A stretch of 64,000 bases of DNA from the NCBI GenBank assembly GCA_965662355.1, contig CBFIHP010000010.1, forward strand, positions 139,734-203,733. The letters are read 5' to 3'. This document shows, piece by piece, positions 15,053 through 24,278 of this stretch. The position numbers were made by a program, and so were the translations under genes. Below the pieces are notes generated by a model. The model saw only the letters and a list, made by a program, of their open reading frames with translations. It did not search any database and was not told where the DNA came from. The DNA is from GCA-2683825 sp965662355. Its GTDB lineage: Bacteria; Planctomycetota; UBA1135; GCA-002686595. Position 1 is the stretch's first letter. Each line of letters starts with the position of its first letter.

Positions 15053-17265
15053 CCGACGTGCGCCCCCTCGTCCGCTCGTAGCAAGCCGGCGTAAACGCCG
15101 TCTAACTCCCAGAGAGCCTCGTGGGATCCGCGCTCGACGACCTTGCCGTGATCGAGCACGATGATCTCGTCACAATCACGAATCGTGCTGAGACGGTGCG
15201 CAACCACCAAGCAAGAGCAACCGCGCAGCCCGATCCGTTCGACGATCAAGCGTTCACTCTCGGTATCCAGTGCACTGGTGGCCTCGTCGAGAACGAGGAT
15301 CGAGGGCTCGTTGACCAGGGCGCGCGCAATTTCGAGCCGCTGGCGCTCTCCACCTGAAAGGTTGCCACCGCCTTCGTTCAACTCGGCCTCGAAGCCACCG
15401 GCGAGGGCCTGGACACGATCCGAAATCTCGGCGTCCTGGCAAGCACGCGACAGGAGGTGGTCGGGCACCGTACTGTCCCACAAGGTCAGGTTCTCCCGCA
15501 CCGAACCGCCGAAGATGATCAAGTCCTGATCGACCATGGAAAGGGAGTTGGCCAGGAGCCCTTGCGAGAGATCGCCACGGGACAACTCGTCGAAGAGCAC
15601 TCGCCCCTCCCAAGGCTGGTAGAGGCCTGTCACGAGCTTCGCGATGGTCGACTTGCCCGAACCGCTGCCCCCCACCAGAGCCACGCGCTGGCCCGGCTTG
15701 AGTTTGAGGTTGAAGTTCTCGATCAAGGGCGGCGCCAGCGGGTTGTAGCCAAAGGTGATGTCGCGCAACTCCACGTAGCCTTGCAAGCGCACCGGTTCGG
15801 CCGTCGCCTCGAGGGGTTCGGCAGCGCTTTGCGTTGGTTTCCCATCGGATTCGTCGAGCTTGTCCAGGGAACTGTCGGTCGGATGGGCCAACACGTCGTC
15901 GAGACGCGCCATGTCGCCCTGCAGATCCTGAATAGTCTGCCCGAGATAGACCAGCCCGGCCACCGGGCGCAGGAAGCTGCGCATGAGCAGCTGGAAGGCC
16001 ACCAATCCACCGATGGTCATACGCCCATCGATCACGTAGTAGCCTCCGAGAATCAGCACCGTGGTCGTCGCCGCGGTCGAGAGCAAACGCGGCACCAGGC
16101 CGAGGTAGGCATTGGTCACCTCGATATCCATGCGCGTGTTCGACGCATTCGCAAAGTGCCCCGCCCAGCGCAGGAAGAAGCCCGATTCCATGCCGGAGGC
16201 CTTGATGGTCTCCATGCTCTGCAGACCGGCGATCGACGCCCCAGAAACCTTGCCGTACTCCTGCAAGAGCCGCATGTTGGCTTCGACACGCCACTTCGAG
16301 AAACGCTGCAACGCAATGGCGTTCAGGGCTGCGCAGACGATGCCCACCAGGGTCAACTGCACGTTGTAGAAGCCCATCAACGCCATGTAGAAGACCATCA
16401 TCACGAGGTCGATGGCGGTCTGCGCGAGCTGACCGGAGAGCACCCCGGCGACCTTGTCGTTCAACGACGAACGATCACCTATCTCACCGGCGTAGCGCTG
16501 CGAGTAGAAGTCCACCGGCAAGCGCAAGAGGTGTCGGAAGAACTGCGCCGACATCTTGGCTGCCAAGCTGAGCCGCAGGCGGCGCAGCACCGTCAGTTGA
16601 AGAAACTTCAAAAGACCCTGCACGGCCACGGCTGCGAGCATCGCCAGAATCAGCGGCTTCAGCCATTCCTGACGTTCCTGAATCAGGACCTCGTCCAGGA
16701 AGATCTGCGTGAAGGCCGGGATCATCAGTCCCGGAATGACCAGCAGGAAGCCTGCCGCGACGGCGAACATCACGGCATTCCAAAAGCCCTTCAAGCGCGC
16801 CCGAAACGCGGGGATCAGTCCCGGCTTGCGCCCGCCCTTCTTGAACTCCTTCGAGGGCACCATCGTCAGAACGACGCCCGTGAATTCGTCCTCGAACTCC
16901 TCCAGGGTCACCTTGCGGTGACCGACGGCGGGATCGTTCAGATAGACGTTGTTGCCCTTCTTGCCCTCGACAACGAGGAAGTGGTTGAAGCCCCAGAATA
17001 CGACGTACGGAGGGGGAAGATCGAAGCAGGCCTCGATGCTCTTGCTGAATCCCCTCGTTTCCAGGCCATAGCGGCGCGAGGCCTTGGCCAGGCTGGCGGC
17101 GTTGCTGCCATCGCGCGAGACCCCGCACTCGCGGCGTAACTCGGCCAGAGGAACGATCTTGCCGTAGTGGGCAAGGATTATCCCCAGTGCAGCGGCGCCG
17201 CATTCGACCGCCTCCATCTGCAGGAGGCTCGGCGTCCGCACCCGTCGTCTTCTAAAGATCCCCAA
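15049..17265 (-). CDS. NHLM-type peptidase C39/ABC transporter (ABC1)
   Basis: 738 residues. The N-terminal C39 peptidase has the full catalytic set: oxyanion Gln16, Cys22 (AVECGAAAL), His95 (FNHFLVV) and Asp111 (LNDPAVG). It would cut the double-glycine leaders of the precursor peptides at 6975, 8542 and 9216. The permease domain spans about 155-450 and the ATPase follows, with Walker A GGSGSGKST (about 535), signature LSGGERQR (about 637) and Walker B ILVLDEATSALD. Its start overlaps the HlyD gene end by 14 bases and its stop overlaps the next ABC start (ATGA). Family logic and neighbours make it the leader peptidase and exporter of the locus. Confidence 0.93.
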   Translation of the reverse strand: MGIFRRRRVRTPSLLQMEAVECGAAALGIILAHYGKIVPLAELRRECGVSRDGSNAASLAKASRRYGLETRGFSKSIEACFDLPPPYVVFWGFNHFLVVEGKKGNNVYLNDPAVGHRKVTLEEFEDEFTGVVLTMVPSKEFKKGGRKPGLIPAFRARLKGFWNAVMFAVAAGFLLVIPGLMIPAFTQIFLDEVLIQERQEWLKPLILAMLAAVAVQGLLKFLQLTVLRRLRLSLAAKMSAQFFRHLLRLPVDFYSQRYAGEIGDRSSLNDKVAGVLSGQLAQTAIDLVMMVFYMALMGFYNVQLTLVGIVCAALNAIALQRFSKWRVEANMRLLQEYGKVSGASIAGLQSMETIKASGMESGFFLRWAGHFANASNTRMDIEVTNAYLGLVPRLLSTAATTTVLILGGYYVIDGRMTIGGLVAFQLLMRSFLRPVAGLVYLGQTIQDLQGDMARLDDVLAHPTDSSLDKLDESDGKPTQSAAEPLEATAEPVRLQGYVELRDITFGYNPLAPPLIENFNLKLKPGQRVALVGGSGSGKSTIAKLVTGLYQPWEGRVLFDELSRGDLSQGLLANSLSMVDQDLIIFGGSVRENLTLWDSTVPDHLLSRACQDAEISDRVQALAGGFEAELNEGGGNLSGGERQRLEIARALVNEPSILVLDEATSALDTESERLIVERIGLRGCSCLVVAHRLSTIRDCDEIIVLDHGKVVERGSHEALWELDGVYAGLLRADEGAHVG

Positions 17266-18706
17266 GGACGCTCAACCCTTCCATGTTCTCCAGAAAGGGA
17301 AGCAGGACCATGATGGGTCGCCGCTCGCGAATCGTGACGCGTACCTCTGCCGTCGTCCCCGCGGTGATCTTGAAGTCCCCGGGGCCTCCGCCCGAGGTCC
17401 ATTCGAACCCCGTGAAGGTGTCCTTGTTCAGCGAGAGTGCCGCAGTGATACCGATACGACTCTGGCCCCCGAGCAGCGTTTTGGCGATCTCCGGATCCCC
17501 AATCTGGTTGGCGACGGACGCACTGGTCACGGGGTAGTCGGTGACAGACTCGACATGACCGACGATCCCGCCGAAGCGTTCCTTTTCGACGTTGGCCGGG
17601 GAAATGCGCATCTTGAGACCCTGCTGAATCTTCTTGCCGTCCTTGATCGAGAAATAGGCCAGGGCTTTCAGCTCGGAGGTTTCTCGCTCTGCTTCCATGC
17701 GCCCGAGCCGCTGGCCAATGCCAACCTGCGTGCCGGTGCCGATCGAAACCTCGAGGACGACACCGGTATGGCCGCTGTAGAGAAAGCCCTCGGTCTTCAG
17801 CTTCGATTGGAGAAACACGATGCGTCGTTCGATCTCCTCGATCTCCGCCTCATCGGACAGCTCGCCTTCGCGCAAGGATTGACTCAGCTTTAGCGCTTCG
17901 AGATCCAGCTCGCTCAGCTGAATCTCGAGATCGCGTACGCGATCCATGTCACGCTCGAAGTCACGGAGCGCATCGTTCTCGCGCAACTTGAGGCCTTCCT
18001 CGAGCACGTCTAGCCCGGCAAGGCTCAGCTCGTGCTCAACGACTCGCGCTCGTTGCTCGACCAGGCGATCCTTCGAAGCGATTTTGTCGTCCGCAAGTTT
18101 CTGATGGGCCTCGTACCGTTCCTGATACAGCTCGCCGACCTCCCCCGCTAGCTTGCGCCTCTTCCCAAGGTTTTTGCGCTGTTCCGAGACGTACAGCTCA
18201 TTCCGCTGTTTGTAGGTCTCCGCCGATTCACTTATGACCGTCTGCTGTACCTTGATCAACTGGCGCCGGCGATCGATATGCCCTAGCTGTTCCGTGACGG
18301 TTTTCTTGTCCAGATCCGTCATTTCGTTGACACGGCTCTTCAATCGCACCAGTTTCGACTGCTCCTGGTCGAGATCCGTTTCGAGCGTGGGTAGGCTGAG
18401 CTTGGCTAGCAGATCGCCTTTCGCAACCCGGTCCCCGACGCGCACGGCTATCGACTCGATCTGACCGCTGCCAGGTGATTCGAAATAGACGACCTGCTTG
18501 GGCCGCACGAGGATCGCCGTACCCGTCGCCGTTTCCGGTATGCGTCCGAGAACACTCCACACTAGCGCGAGGGCAAGTCCCGCACCGACACCGAAGAGCA
18601 TCAGCCACACGTGAGGCCGCACGATGCGCAAGAGTTGATCGAGTCGATCGGGTGAGGAGAGCTTCTCGAGAGACTTCTCCCGGAAGATCTGTCGCTTCTC
18701 CGCCAT
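17252..18706 (-). CDS. HlyD-family periplasmic adaptor of the NHLM exporter
   Basis: 484 residues. Cytoplasmic N-terminus, one membrane segment at about 34-54 (LMLFGVGAGLALALV), then a lipoyl-like strand pair (SGQIESIAVRVGDRVAKGDLL) and a long charged coiled-coil region (about 120-290), then the second half of the beta-barrel (IGIGQRLG). This is the membrane fusion protein layout that joins an inner membrane ABC exporter to an outer membrane channel. No TolC-like gene is in the window. It starts three bases after the cyclic-nucleotide-binding-fold gene and overlaps the C39/ABC gene by 14 bases. Confidence 0.9.
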   Translation of the reverse strand: MAEKRQIFREKSLEKLSSPDRLDQLLRIVRPHVWLMLFGVGAGLALALVWSVLGRIPETATGTAILVRPKQVVYFESPGSGQIESIAVRVGDRVAKGDLLAKLSLPTLETDLDQEQSKLVRLKSRVNEMTDLDKKTVTEQLGHIDRRRQLIKVQQTVISESAETYKQRNELYVSEQRKNLGKRRKLAGEVGELYQERYEAHQKLADDKIASKDRLVEQRARVVEHELSLAGLDVLEEGLKLRENDALRDFERDMDRVRDLEIQLSELDLEALKLSQSLREGELSDEAEIEEIERRIVFLQSKLKTEGFLYSGHTGVVLEVSIGTGTQVGIGQRLGRMEAERETSELKALAYFSIKDGKKIQQGLKMRISPANVEKERFGGIVGHVESVTDYPVTSASVANQIGDPEIAKTLLGGQSRIGITAALSLNKDTFTGFEWTSGGGPGDFKITAGTTAEVRVTIRERRPIMVLLPFLENMEGLSVLGDL

Positions 18707-18709
18707 GGA

Positions 18710-19246
18710 CTAACCCTCTGCGCTCACGCGTTGCAAAAACCAATCGAAGCGCGCACCGGCCAGGGCGACCGATTCGAGGGCTTCGGGAGAGATCTCGTCC
18801 TCCTGCCGGGACTCAGGGTCGGATTCGACACGCCCGCCGGTGCCAATCATCGCGTCCGCGCGGCTCAAGCGGTTCGCGAGGAATACGCACATGGCCCGAT
18901 AGAAGCGCGCCCCGAACTCGTGATCGAGGTCCAGCTTCGAACGCAGCGCGGAGTGATTCACGGAGAAAACCCGAGCCTCACCGACCGTCGTCACCGTCGC
19001 GTTTGGCGGTCGCGAATCCAAAAGTGACATATCCCCTACGATCTCGCCGGCTCCCAGCCGGGCGAGCTCGTTGCCGCCTTTCCTTACGGACAATTCACCA
19101 TCGAGCAGGATGTAGAGCCGGTCCTGGGCCCCTCCTTCTCGGATGATGTCGTTGCCTGGGGCGATCTGGAGGGTGGTTCCGGCGTCGATGAGCCACTGCA
19201 GGTCCGAGTCATCGAGTTCGCCGAGGATGTAGAGCACTTTCCGCAT
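18710..19246 (-). CDS. Cyclic nucleotide-binding-domain protein without effector domain
   Basis: 178 residues from the ATG at 19246; longer upstream readings are GC-rich and unlike protein. Residues 20-125 are a CRP-type beta-roll (IAPGNDIIREGG, LYILLDGELSVRKGG, GEIVGDMSLLDSRP). No helix-turn-helix follows, so it is not a CRP-type transcription factor. In the phosphate-binding cassette the usual GE is GD and the usual Arg before the Ala-Thr is Pro, with an Arg two residues earlier, so ligand binding may be altered. It is the first gene of the export operon, three bases before the HlyD gene, and may regulate the exporter by protein contact. Confidence 0.82.
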   Translation of the reverse strand: MRKVLYILGELDDSDLQWLIDAGTTLQIAPGNDIIREGGAQDRLYILLDGELSVRKGGNELARLGAGEIVGDMSLLDSRPPNATVTTVGEARVFSVNHSALRSKLDLDHEFGARFYRAMCVFLANRLSRADAMIGTGGRVESDPESRQEDEISPEALESVALAGARFDWFLQRVSAEG

Positions 19247-19374
19247 CGCAGTACTACCAGAGAGGGTGTCCACCCGGGGCTCGAGGCCACCTCGCTGGCC
19301 GGGGCCAGGGCGGGGAGAAAGAGAGGGTGCCGCCGAAGCGGGCCGCCGCATAGAATATCGTGGGCTCAACTTCC

Positions 19375-22300
19375 ATGCCGTCCGAACAGGGGAGCGGACC
19401 GCGCGGAGAGGTAGAAAACCTCTTCCGCCAGTTCCTTCAAAAGAAACGCACCACAAAACTCCTCTTCGAGGAGTTCCGTGGGCGCTACCCGGAGTACGCC
19501 TCCGAATTGGACCGTCTTCACGGGCAATACCTGCAAGTGAAGGAGCTCGAACGGGCTGCAGAGCCGCCCACGACGGTTTCCGGCAAGCTCTTCGAGCGCC
19601 TGGGCCAAGAAATCGGCAACCCGGTCCAGCTCGAGGACCTCGACGAGAGCGCCGCCGACGGGTACCAGAGTGGCCCCCCCAGCTCGGATGAGCTGGAAAC
19701 GGGGGTCGGCAGCGGGCTGGTCGGGAAAATCGTGGGGCGTGGCGATCGCCCGGACACTTCATCGGGCGGGCCGGCCACAGAGGCGCCCGACGGTGCGGGC
19801 TACGGCCCCTACGTCCTGCGGGGAGAAATTGCCCGTGGCGGCCAGGGCGCCGTGCTTCGCGTCTGGGACCAGGACCTGAATCGCAACCTGGCGATGAAGG
19901 TCATCCTGGGCAAGGACGACGAAAAGCCCTCCGGCAAGACCCCCCACGTCGATGCCCACACCATGGGGCGTTTCCTCGAGGAGGCCCAGGTCACGGGTCA
20001 GCTCGATCACCCGGGCATCGTCCCCGTCCACGAGCTGGGCGTCGACAAGGATGGCCGGGTCTACTTCACGATGAAGCTCGTGAAGGGCCGCGACCTGGCC
20101 GCGATCTTCGATCTCGTGCACGAGAAGAAAGAGGGCTGGAACCTCACTCGCGCCCTCGGGGTCATCCTGAAGGTTTGCGAGGCCATGTCCTACGCCCACG
20201 CAAAGGGCGTGATCCACCGCGACCTCAAGCCGGCCAACATCATGGTCGGACGCTTCGGCGAGGTGTACGTGATGGACTGGGGCGTCGCGCGCGTATTGAA
20301 GCGCGAGGAGTCGCACGACATCCGCATTCAACAAACGATGGCGGTGCGCTCCGATTGGCGCGACAAGGCCGAGAAGGAAGAACCGAAGCTCCTGACCATG
20401 GACGGCGATATCGTCGGTACGCCGGCGTACATGTCCCCCGAGCAGGCCTCGGGCGAACTCGACCACATGGGCCCCCATTCGGACGTGTATTCGGTAGGGG
20501 CAATGCTCTACCACCTCCTTTCGGGGCGCATGCCCTACGTGACGCCGGGCGAGAGGATTCACGGATTCACGATCTGGAACAAGCTGCGCGAAGAACCGCC
20601 GACGCCTCTGTCGGAGATCACGGAGAACCTGCCGCAGGAACTCGTCGCCATCTGCGAGAAGGCCATGTCGCGCGACCTGGCCGAGCGCTACAAGGACATG
20701 TCGAAACTCGCCAATGACCTCAGCGCGTTCGTGGAGCACCGCGTGGTCCACGCGTACGAAACCGGCGCGGTGGCGGAATTGCGCAAGTGGGTCAAACGCA
20801 ACAAGAGCCTCGCCGCTGTGACGACAGCGTTCGTGCTCCTTGCCCTCGGTGGCCTGGGAACGGTTTCCTACGTCGAGGCCAAGGGCCGCGAGCTGGCCGA
20901 ATCGGAACGCGCCAACGTGCTGCGCCTGGCGGCCTTCCAGGAGCTTCTCGAACTCGAGCAGACAGCCGCCTCGCTGTGGCCCGCCACACCAGCGAACGTC
21001 GCCTCCTACGAGAGCTGGCTGGATCGCGCCGATGTCCTGATCGAGGGTCTCGAGCCCGATACGGACGGTTTGGGACTCGGGCACATTGCCCAACGCGAAG
21101 CCCTGAGGGCCCGCGCCCTGCCCCCTACGGCCGAGGAAATCGAAAAGGACCGCGCCTCTCATCCGCGCTTCGATGAGTGGAAAGCGCTCCAGCAGCGCTA
21201 TCGGTCGAAGCTACGTCAAAGCGGAGTCCACCCCGCCGGCTCCCAAGCCGCCGATGCCACGGGCGAAACGGCGACGAAGCCGAATTCCCAGCTGGATCCC
21301 TCGCTGCGCTTCGTGGACGCGCGCACCTTGAACTCGCTCGCCTGGAAGCTCGTCGATCCCAAACGCACGATCTTTGGACGCGAAGCGGAGGCGCTGGAAG
21401 CCGCCGAACTGGCCGAAAGCAAGGCAACCGGAACATCCCTGATCGGCGCCGTGCTCGACACTCTCGCCTGGGCCTACTTCGCCAATGGCGATCACGAAAA
21501 AGCACTCGCGACCTCGCGCCGAGCCCTGGAGACGGTCGAAGCCAAAGACCGCGCAGACTACCGTGGATACCTCACCAAGCTCGAAAACGCCATCGTTGCC
21601 TGCGACGGCCCGGACGTCAAACGCGAGCTGACCGAGCTCGAGGCGCAGCTGAGCAAGATCGAAGCTAAAATCTCCACGCGCAAGTCGTATCGCTTCGCCG
21701 ACGACGAAGATCGTTGGTGGCACGATCAGTTGACGAGGTTGATAGCAGCGATCCATGCCTTCGCCGATCCGCAAACAGGACTCGTGAAGGGATTGTCCGA
21801 AGCCGGTTGGGGCATCGAGCGCCGACTCGAATTCGCGCGCGACGTAGAAGCCATGACGCTGACCGGCGCGGAAGCCAAGCGGCGCTGGAACCAGGCCATC
21901 GATTCCATCGGGGACCAGGAAGCCTCACCCGTTTACCGCGGACTGCGTATCGCGCCACAGCTGGGTTTGCTTCCCCTCGGCCCAGACCCCGATACGGGTT
22001 TGTGGGAATTCGCCCATGTGCAGAGCGGTGACGTCCCCTCGCGCCCTTCCAGCTCTGCTAGCTCGGACGGCGAGCTGCGGATCGACGACGACACCTGCAT
22101 CGTCATGGTGCTCGTACCCGGAGGACGCTTCCTCATGGGTGCCCAGAACCGCACTCCTTCGCGCCCCAACTACGACCCGGCCAGCGTCAGCGACGAATGG
22201 CCGGTGCACGAAATTCCCCTGGCACCGTTCTTCGTCTCCAAGTACGAGATGACCCAGGGCCAGTGGCAGCGCTTCACCGGCAGGAACCCCGCTAGCTATC

Positions 22301-22866
22301 AACCGGGCTTCAAAACCAACGCCCAGCTCCAGGGCTTCCAGCTGGCGAACCCGATCGAGATGGTGACCCTCGCCCAGAGCATCAGCATGGTCGCGCGTCT
22401 CGGCCTGCAACTGCCCACCGAGGCCCAATGGGAATACGCCGCCCGTGCTGGTGACGACACGCCCTGGGCCTTCGGACTCGAACGCGAAACGCTCGACGGC
22501 GGCTCGAACCTGGCCGATGACGCCATGCGCAGGAAGGGCGGCCCGAGGGACTGGGATTACGAAGATTGGGACGATGGCTACTCCCTCCACGCGCCCGCGG
22601 GCACCTACGCCGCCAACGCCTTCGGCTTGCACGACATCCACGGCAACGTGTGGGAGTTCTGCCGAGATTCCTTCGGTCGTTATTCCGACCCCTTCGAGGA
22701 GGGCACCGGCGAGCGGCTCGTGAAGGCCGAGGAAGGCGTCGCGCGGGGCGGGAGCTTCGAGAGCTCATCCAACGACGCACGCACGGCATCGCGAACCTTC
22801 GTCTTGCCCGGAGAAACCCAACCCACGATCGGTTTCCGGCCCGTGAGGGCCCTGGAAGCTCGCTGA
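19375..22866 (+). CDS. Transmembrane Ser/Thr protein kinase with C-terminal FGE-like domain
   Basis: 1163 residues from the ATG at 19375 (a GTG at 19360 is also possible). Kinase domain at about 143-460: GEIARGGQGAV loop, AMKVIL Lys, HRDLKPANIM catalytic loop, DWG in place of DFG (common in planctomycete kinases) and GTPAYMSPEQA. A membrane segment at about 478-500 is followed by a long helical region with TPR-like stretches. Residues about 910-1158 are a formylglycine-generating-enzyme/sulfatase-modifying-factor fold (VPGGRFLMG, LPTEAQWEYAARAG, DIHGNVWEFC, GFRPVRAL). The Cys pair used by true FGE is absent, so this is probably a ligand-binding sensor. Divergent from the export operon and a candidate kinase for its FHA cyclase. 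Confidence 0.9.
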   Translation: MPSEQGSGPRGEVENLFRQFLQKKRTTKLLFEEFRGRYPEYASELDRLHGQYLQVKELERAAEPPTTVSGKLFERLGQEIGNPVQLEDLDESAADGYQSGPPSSDELETGVGSGLVGKIVGRGDRPDTSSGGPATEAPDGAGYGPYVLRGEIARGGQGAVLRVWDQDLNRNLAMKVILGKDDEKPSGKTPHVDAHTMGRFLEEAQVTGQLDHPGIVPVHELGVDKDGRVYFTMKLVKGRDLAAIFDLVHEKKEGWNLTRALGVILKVCEAMSYAHAKGVIHRDLKPANIMVGRFGEVYVMDWGVARVLKREESHDIRIQQTMAVRSDWRDKAEKEEPKLLTMDGDIVGTPAYMSPEQASGELDHMGPHSDVYSVGAMLYHLLSGRMPYVTPGERIHGFTIWNKLREEPPTPLSEITENLPQELVAICEKAMSRDLAERYKDMSKLANDLSAFVEHRVVHAYETGAVAELRKWVKRNKSLAAVTTAFVLLALGGLGTVSYVEAKGRELAESERANVLRLAAFQELLELEQTAASLWPATPANVASYESWLDRADVLIEGLEPDTDGLGLGHIAQREALRARALPPTAEEIEKDRASHPRFDEWKALQQRYRSKLRQSGVHPAGSQAADATGETATKPNSQLDPSLRFVDARTLNSLAWKLVDPKRTIFGREAEALEAAELAESKATGTSLIGAVLDTLAWAYFANGDHEKALATSRRALETVEAKDRADYRGYLTKLENAIVACDGPDVKRELTELEAQLSKIEAKISTRKSYRFADDEDRWWHDQLTRLIAAIHAFADPQTGLVKGLSEAGWGIERRLEFARDVEAMTLTGAEAKRRWNQAIDSIGDQEASPVYRGLRIAPQLGLLPLGPDPDTGLWEFAHVQSGDVPSRPSSSASSDGELRIDDDTCIVMVLVPGGRFLMGAQNRTPSRPNYDPASVSDEWPVHEIPLAPFFVSKYEMTQGQWQRFTGRNPASYQPGFKTNAQLQGFQLANPIEMVTLAQSISMVARLGLQLPTEAQWEYAARAGDDTPWAFGLERETLDGGSNLADDAMRRKGGPRDWDYEDWDDGYSLHAPAGTYAANAFGLHDIHGNVWEFCRDSFGRYSDPFEEGTGERLVKAEEGVARGGSFESSSNDARTASRTFVLPGETQPTIGFRPVRALEAR

Positions 22867-22941
22867 TCTGGCGCAAAAGGAGTCGCACTCCAATCATCCG
22901 GGTAGCGCCCTTTCGGCTCCAGGGATACGCTCGAAGAGGCC

Positions 22942-24225
22942 ATGCTTCTCCTTGCCACAGCTCTGCTCTGTCAGACCATCGGACCGGCTCTCTCGGCACA
23001 GCGTGCCCCGCAGACATCCGGACCCGGTGTACCCGACATCGTGCTCGTGATCCTGGATGATTATGCGGCCGTCGACAGGCTCACGACGCCGACACCGAAC
23101 ATCGATCGCATCGCCGCCGAGGGCTTTACCTTCGAGCGTGCCTACTCGATGCCCGTCTGCGCGGCGACGCGGCGCTCCCTCTGGTTCGGCATCGAGACAG
23201 CGCGTCATTTCGGACCCGGCTGTGGCACCCAGCAACCGAACCTGCCAAGGCCACCGTTCACCGACCCCGAACTCTTTCAATCCCTTCCGGCCCGCTTGCA
23301 CCAGCGCGGCTACGCCTCGGCCCTTTTCGGCAAGTGGCACTCGGGCCAGGCGACCAACGGCTGGCAGCTAGCGCCCCTCGAATTGGGTTTCGATCGCTGG
23401 ATCGCGGGCTCGCCGCCATCGACCCGCTCATGCCAGGGTGAGGGCTATCAGGAGTGGGTACGCATCGAGGACGGCCTGCTCGTCGGCGTCGAAACCGGAT
23501 ACGCCACCTCGGTGCAGGGCGCCGCCACTCGCAAGTGGATGGCTGGCCATCTCTTCCAGCCGCGCTTTGCCGCGCTGAGTTTCAACGCGCCCCACGAGCC
23601 CATGCAACCCCCACCGGCCTCCGCGCTGCCGGTCGGCTACCCACCACCGAACATCTTCGATCCGCCGCGGCGCATCTTCCGCGCCATGGTCGCGGCTGCG
23701 GACCTCGAGATCGGCCGCCTCTATGACTCGCTCGATCTCGAGCGCACGATCATCATCCTCATCGGTGACAACGGAACGCCGCCGGAAGCCGCGCATCCGA
23801 CGCAGGATCCCGCCCGGGTCAAACGCAGCGTCTACGAGGGCGGGGTGCGGGTGCCCATGATCATCGCCGGTGCAGGCATCCCGCGCGGCGTGTCCTCAGC
23901 CCTGGTGCACACGACCGATTTGTACGCGACCATCGCGCTCTGGGCCGGATCACCCAAGCTGAACTTCGGTGCCTCCCGCCCGCTCCAACCGCTGCTCCGC
24001 AATCCCGCCCGGGAAATCCGCGATCACCTGTACGTCGGTCACGTACGTCACAACCAGGTCGAGGAAGCCATCGTCACACGCGCAGGCTGGAAGCTCCACC
24101 GCCGCGGCTCCCCCGCCACCTTCGAGCTCTACCACGTCCTGGACGACCCGACGGAAGAGAACCCGTTGCCCCTCGACGGCAGGAACGGGCCCCTGGTCGA
24201 CAAGCTGAAGCGGCTTCTTCCGTAG
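22942..24225 (+). CDS. Sulfatase (arylsulfatase family), exported
   Basis: 427 residues with a signal peptide (about 1-19). Alkaline-phosphatase-fold sulfatase: metal ligands Asp39-Asp40 (VILDDY), the maturation motif C73-A-A-T-R77 where Cys is converted to formylglycine, GKWHSG and GDNGTPPEA. The motif is CxAxR, not the common CxPxR; CxAxR is known in substrates of radical-SAM sulfatase-maturing enzymes. It would remove sulfate esters, probably from sulfated polysaccharides, in periplasm or outside. It follows the kinase gene by 75 bases on the same strand, with AGAGG shortly before the ATG. No maturation enzyme with an intact active site is in the window. Confidence 0.9.
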   Translation: MLLLATALLCQTIGPALSAQRAPQTSGPGVPDIVLVILDDYAAVDRLTTPTPNIDRIAAEGFTFERAYSMPVCAATRRSLWFGIETARHFGPGCGTQQPNLPRPPFTDPELFQSLPARLHQRGYASALFGKWHSGQATNGWQLAPLELGFDRWIAGSPPSTRSCQGEGYQEWVRIEDGLLVGVETGYATSVQGAATRKWMAGHLFQPRFAALSFNAPHEPMQPPPASALPVGYPPPNIFDPPRRIFRAMVAAADLEIGRLYDSLDLERTIIILIGDNGTPPEAAHPTQDPARVKRSVYEGGVRVPMIIAGAGIPRGVSSALVHTTDLYATIALWAGSPKLNFGASRPLQPLLRNPAREIRDHLYVGHVRHNQVEEAIVTRAGWKLHRRGSPATFELYHVLDDPTEENPLPLDGRNGPLVDKLKRLLP

Positions 24226-24252
24226 GCGAGTCGCGTTAATCCGAGGAAACAC

Positions 24253-24278
24253 GGCTTGACTCACGTTCGCGTCAAGTC
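24253..24278. terminator. Possible bidirectional hairpin between sulfatase and lipoprotein genes
   Basis: CTTGAC-10-GTCAAG lies between the two convergent stop codons. The stem is short (6 bp) and no long T-run follows, so the call is weak. Confidence 0.3.

Noticed and set aside
15457..17139. 560-residue plus-strand reading across the C39/ABC gene
   Set aside because: His/Gln/Glu-rich antisense shadow of the ABC transporter.
19759..21162. 467-residue minus-strand reading across the kinase gene
   Set aside because: Antisense to an obvious kinase domain; no motifs of its own.
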